64,000 bases of DNA, from the NCBI GenBank assembly GCA_023393525.1, contig JAEWKZ010000095.1, forward strand, positions 1-64,000. The letters run 5' to 3'. Numbering within the stretch: the first letter of the stretch is position 1; every line of letters begins with the position of its first letter. Made by a program: the position numbers and the translations under genes. The notes beneath the pieces were generated by a model. The model searched no databases, was not told where the DNA came from, and saw only the letters and a program-made list of their open reading frames with translations. Source of the stretch: Pseudomonadota bacterium (GTDB lineage Bacteria > Desulfobacterota > Desulfovibrionia > Desulfovibrionales > Desulfomicrobiaceae). Shown here one piece after another: positions 60,945-64,000 of this stretch.

Positions 60945-62537
60945 CTACCTGCGGGGAGCGGGTCCGCTGGGACGGGCCTTGGCCTTGGTGAAAGCCAGTT
61001 CCGTGCCCTTGCCCTTGTTGAACATGGCCAACACCCGCTCGGCATCCTGGAAGGGCAGGGAGACAAAGGCGAAGGTTTCCATGATCTGGATGTCCCACAC
61101 GTTGCGCGACGGGATGCGGCACTTCTCGTCCAGGAAGGTCAGCAGGCGCTTGGGCGTCAGACCGTCCTTGCGACCCTGGGTGACGAAGAGGCGGGTCTTG
61201 CCTTTCTTGTCCACCACGAAGGTTTCGGCGATCTCTTTGTAGTTGGAGGCGTCGAGCTCCTCCTGGAACATGTGCTGCAGAAGCGCGGCCAGGGTCTCGC
61301 GCGGCTTGCTCTGCTCCAGCAGTTCCTGGGCCATGCCCAGGTATTCCAGCTCCGGTTCCGTGCCGACGATGGCTTTGAGTTCGGCCTGGATGCGCTCCTT
61401 CTTCATCTGGATGACGTCGCTGACCTTGGGCAGGCGGGCCTTGCGGATGTCCGTCTTGGCCTGCTTGCTGATGAACTGCAGCCGCCGGTACTCCGAGGGC
61501 GTGATGAAGGTGATGGCGATGCCTTGCTTGCCGGCCCGCCCCGTGCGTCCCACGCGGTGCACATAGGCCTCGGGGTCGTGGGGCAGGTCGAAGTTGATGA
61601 CGTGGGTCAGGTCGTGCACGTCGATACCGCGCGCGGCCACGTCCGTGGCCACGAGAATGCGCACCAGGCGTTTCTTGAACTTGATCAGGATCTTCTCGCG
61701 CAGGCTCTGGGACATGTCGCCGTGCAGGGTGTCGGCGTCATAGCCGCGCTCCATGAGGCGCTGGGACACGGCGTCGGCGTCGACCTTGGTGCGGGTGAAG
61801 ACCAGCCCGTAGAAGTCCTCCTCCATGTCGATGATGCGGCACAGGGCCTCGAACTTGTCCGAGGCCGAAACCTCGAAGTAGATCTGGTCGGTCTGGGTGG
61901 CGGTCAGCTGCTCGGACACGGCGCGGATGACTTCATAGTCGCCCATGTGCTTCTTGGCCACGCGCAGGATTTCCGGGGGCATGGTCGCGGAGAAGAGCAT
62001 GGTCCGCTTTTCGGCCGGGGTCTGATCCATGATCTCCTGGACATCTTCCAGAAATCCCATGTTCAGCATCTCGTCGGCTTCGTCCAGAATGAGGAAGCGG
62101 ATGGAGGCGAGGTTGAGGCTGCCCCGGCGCAGATGGTCGAGGACGCGTCCCGGAGTGCCCACGACCACGGACACGCCGCGACGCAGGTTCCTGAGCTGGA
62201 TTTCCATGGACTGCCCTCCGTAGATGGGCGTCACGCTGATGGTTCGTCCGCCGCGCAGGGAGTTGATCTCCTCGGCCACCTGGATGGCCAGCTCGCGGGT
62301 GGGCGCCAGGACCAGGGCCTGAACGGCGCGCGCGCTCTGGTCCAGAAGTTCCAGCAGGGGCAGTCCGAAGGCCGCGGTCTTGCCCGTGCCAGTCTGGGCC
62401 TGGGCCACGATGTCTTTTACGCCGGTCAGCACCGCCGGGATGGTCTTGCTCTGGATCGGGGTCGGCTCCTCGAAGCCCTTGCGGGACAGAGCCTGGATGG
62501 TCAGTTCGGAAAGGCCTAAATCAGAAAAAGTAGTCAT
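60945..62537 (-). CDS. DEAD-box RNA helicase (DeaD/CsdA-like)
   Basis: 530 residues. All core motifs are visible: Q motif GFEEPTPIQ, Walker A AQTGTGKT, PTRELA, DEAD (LILDEADEML), SAT (FSATMP) and YVHRVGRTGRAG. A C-terminal DbpA-type RNA-binding domain (about 445-515) follows. It remodels rRNA or mRNA structure, often in ribosome assembly or the cold. The leader carries a terminator-like hairpin close to the start codon, suggesting regulation by attenuation. Confidence 0.94.
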   Translation of the reverse strand: MTTFSDLGLSELTIQALSRKGFEEPTPIQSKTIPAVLTGVKDIVAQAQTGTGKTAAFGLPLLELLDQSARAVQALVLAPTRELAIQVAEEINSLRGGRTISVTPIYGGQSMEIQLRNLRRGVSVVVGTPGRVLDHLRRGSLNLASIRFLILDEADEMLNMGFLEDVQEIMDQTPAEKRTMLFSATMPPEILRVAKKHMGDYEVIRAVSEQLTATQTDQIYFEVSASDKFEALCRIIDMEEDFYGLVFTRTKVDADAVSQRLMERGYDADTLHGDMSQSLREKILIKFKKRLVRILVATDVAARGIDVHDLTHVINFDLPHDPEAYVHRVGRTGRAGKQGIAITFITPSEYRRLQFISKQAKTDIRKARLPKVSDVIQMKKERIQAELKAIVGTEPELEYLGMAQELLEQSKPRETLAALLQHMFQEELDASNYKEIAETFVVDKKGKTRLFVTQGRKDGLTPKRLLTFLDEKCRIPSRNVWDIQIMETFAFVSLPFQDAERVLAMFNKGKGTELAFTKAKARPSGPAPRR

Positions 62538-62569
62538 GGGAATACCTTGCGGGCAAGCGCCTCGCGGTC

Positions 62570-62598
62570 AAAAGAAAATACCCGGCTCTGGAACCGGG
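62570..62598 (-). promoter_or_regulatory. terminator-like hairpin in the DEAD-box helicase leader
   Basis: On the minus strand CCCGGTTC pairs with GAGCCGGG around a 2-base loop (62598-62581), followed by TATTTTCTTTT (62580-62570). It ends 33 bases before the helicase ATG. Its position in the leader rather than after a gene points to attenuation control. An RNA helicase could plausibly act on its own leader (inference). Confidence 0.5.
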
Positions 62599-62828
62599 CC
62601 TGTACCGTGAGGCCGACTGTCCAAGGCGGGAAAACAAGCATTTCGAAAACGTATGGAACCGGATCGAAGAGCGACGATGCTCAGGAATGGTCGTGCGGAA
62701 AAGGGGGAATCCCCTCAAGAAATGCTCGGAGTGTATAGATGAATGTTTGGGGGTTGGCAAGAGAGAATTTCAGGCGTCGGGATGAGGCCGGGCGGATTCG
62801 TATCCGCCCCTGATCCTTGGCCCTGGGT

Positions 62829-63803
62829 TCAGCAGCGTAACGCGATCGCGGCCAGGCTCTCCAGTTCCTCGGACAGGCCCAGGGCCTTGGTCATGGTTTC
62901 CCCCCAGCAGACCAGTCCGTGATTGTCCATGAACACTGCCTCGAATTCCCGGCTTGCGTCTCCCACGGCCTGGCCCAATTCCGGCGTGCCGGGAGGATGG
63001 GCGGGTATGCTGGTCATCCGGGCCGCGAAGGCCCGGCCTTCGAAGAGCGGCAGGTCGGCCAGGGTTTTTTCTTCGCGCAGGGACAGGGACAGCAGTCGCG
63101 GCGGATGGGTGTGCACGATGGCTGCGGCCCGGGGTTGATTGCGATATATCTCCAGATGCACGGCCAGTTCCGACGAGGCCCGGACCGAGGACAGGGGTGC
63201 GCCCGAGGCCAGTTCGACCACGGCCAGATCCCTGGGCGAGAGGTGTCCCTTGGCGCTGCCCGTGGCCGTGATCACGACGCGTTCCCCCTGGCGCATGCTC
63301 ACGTTGCCGTTGAACCCGGCGAAAAGACCGCGCAGCCATCCGTCGCGTCCGGCTTCCAGGATGGCCTCTCCCGTGTCGGGGTTGATCAGGGCGGGAAAAT
63401 CCCCTCCTTTCCCGGCGAAGGAATTGTCGGGCTTGATGTCGATGACCGGTGTGCCGTCGATGACTTCCAGGGGATGCACCTTGAGGCGAAGCCCCTCGCG
63501 GCCGACGACGCGCACCGGGTGCAGGCCGATGGGCGTGGGCCGGTCCGGGGAGCGGGTGGAGAAGATGCCGCGCATGGGCAAATCGCGGTTTCCCTGCGGG
63601 TGGCAGCGCAGCACGCTCTGGTCGCCCTGGTGCATCCAGGTCAAGACCAGGATGGCGTCCCCGACGTGCAGATCCGTGGCCGCGGGTTCAAAATCCGGGG
63701 CCAGCTCAATCCAGACCGGGGGCATCGAGGAGTCGCCGTATTTGGGGCACTGCTCGCGACTCTTGAGATGAGAGCGAACGGTGCCGATGACGCGAGGGTT
63801 CAT
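62829..63803 (-). CDS. fusion of TrmO (TsaA)-type methyltransferase and class II aldolase domains
   Basis: 324 residues. The N-terminal TrmO/UPF0066 domain (about 1-135) has the pattern IGTVRSHL, GIFSTRSPDRPTPIGLHPV and LEVIDGTPVIDIKP. The TrmO family methylates N6-threonylcarbamoyladenosine at tRNA-Thr position 37 using SAM. The C-terminal class II aldolase/adducin domain (about 145-324) has GNVSMRQG, the zinc pair VHTHPP and the third histidine MDNHGLV. All zinc histidines are present, so the aldolase may be active; substrate unknown. The start is ATG 63803 behind AAGGACAGATTC; an earlier in-frame start adds 15 unconserved residues. Confidence 0.88.
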   Translation of the reverse strand: MNPRVIGTVRSHLKSREQCPKYGDSSMPPVWIELAPDFEPAATDLHVGDAILVLTWMHQGDQSVLRCHPQGNRDLPMRGIFSTRSPDRPTPIGLHPVRVVGREGLRLKVHPLEVIDGTPVIDIKPDNSFAGKGGDFPALINPDTGEAILEAGRDGWLRGLFAGFNGNVSMRQGERVVITATGSAKGHLSPRDLAVVELASGAPLSSVRASSELAVHLEIYRNQPRAAAIVHTHPPRLLSLSLREEKTLADLPLFEGRAFAARMTSIPAHPPGTPELGQAVGDASREFEAVFMDNHGLVCWGETMTKALGLSEELESLAAIALRC

Positions 63804-63847
63804 GAATCTGTCCTTGCTGCGGGTTTGGAGACGCAGGTGCGAAGGCA

Positions 63848-63876
63848 TCTTTACAGCCCGCCATTTTGTCCGTCAA
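63848..63876 (-). promoter_or_regulatory. promoter of the TrmO-aldolase gene
   Basis: On the minus strand TTGACG, exactly 17 bases, then TAAAGA, ending 44 bases before the ATG. The -35 box has five of six consensus bases. Confidence 0.5.
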
Positions 63877-63905
63877 ACAGCAGCTGCTTTCGCATCGCCA
63901 GGGGC

Positions 63906-63934
63906 GGGCCGCGTCTCTTCCCCGACGCGGGCCC
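63906..63934. repeat. GC-rich hairpin in the terminal intergenic region
   Basis: GGGCCGCGTC pairs with GACGCGGGCCC (one bulged G) around an 8-base loop. There is no T-run on either side. It lies between two opposite promoters, so it may separate two divergent units. Function unknown. Confidence 0.35.
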
Positions 63935-63967
63935 GGGGACTGTTCCTGGTGAATTTTGGTGCGATGC

Positions 63968-63996
63968 TTGTATTGAAACCGCGATAAGCGTAGAAT
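63968..63996 (+). promoter_or_regulatory. possible promoter of a gene beyond the window
   Basis: TTGTAT, 17 bases, TAGAAT on the plus strand, four bases from the window end. The -10 box has five of six consensus bases. Any gene it drives lies outside the window. Confidence 0.35.
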
Positions 63997-64000
63997 TGAG

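Overview
The window is high-GC, densely packed bacterial chromosome. Its gene content fits an anaerobic deltaproteobacterium of the Desulfovibrionales (a Desulfomicrobium- or Desulfovibrio-like organism). This is an inference from a four-subunit 2-oxoacid:ferredoxin oxidoreductase, a ferredoxin-thioredoxin-reductase-like subunit beside a glutaredoxin-like protein, rubrerythrin and Fe/Mn superoxide dismutase, a Gram-negative envelope (LptE, RND efflux, heptosyltransferase-type enzymes) and the gene order. No sulfate-reduction gene lies in the window, so the assignment is not proven here.

Layout. 1-126 is the 3' end of a group II intron (domains V and VI). 153-2353 (minus) holds a radical SAM gene and the rplM-rpsI operon. 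2596-6981 (plus) holds an HD-domain protein, a CBS-domain protein and a periplasmic-sensing histidine kinase; lon follows on the minus strand. From 25343 down to 9604 almost 16 kb runs on the minus strand as one compact series: DUF177-rpmF-plsX-fabH-fabG-acpP-(terminator)-fabF-glyA-dCMP deaminase-ribD-ribE-ribBA-ribH-nusB-leuS-lptE-holA-radC. It covers membrane lipid synthesis, one-carbon metabolism, riboflavin, translation and replication, with many stop/start overlaps. rpmF is only 59 codons and easily missed.

25539-37891 mixes rpmB, sodB, an RNA methyltransferase, gltX, a coupled redox trio (glutaredoxin-like, FTR-like, Nfu), an aminotransferase, rarD, mtgA, a nitroreductase, fumC, a family 2 glycosyltransferase, tmk and a YhaM-like HD nuclease. 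38133-43727 (plus) is a central-metabolism operon: korD-korA-korB-korC-surE-fba-gap. 44061-45779 is a lone, visibly lower-GC gene for an AlbA/Schlafen-fold plus GHKL-ATPase-like protein. It is followed by dnaE-queD-dtd and two large glycosyltransferase genes. 53635-60019 (minus) is a complete tripartite RND efflux operon with its TetR regulator. Rubrerythrin, a DEAD-box helicase and a TrmO-class II aldolase fusion close the window.

The most unusual structure is at 43795-46070. The dnaE promoter and first codons are present twice. A degenerate copy (TTGCAA-N17-TAGTCT, then about 11 recognisable codons) sits directly after the gap terminator. The intact copy (TTGCGA-N17-TAGTCT) drives dnaE about 2.17 kb further on, and the lone AlbA/GHKL gene lies between them. 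This looks like an insertion at the 5' end of dnaE that rebuilt the gene start. Other points of interest are the group IIC intron tail, matched TGAAC-N4-GTT(C/A)A operators around tetR, a terminator-like hairpin in the DEAD-box leader, the stop/start-coupled redox trio and the TrmO-aldolase fusion.
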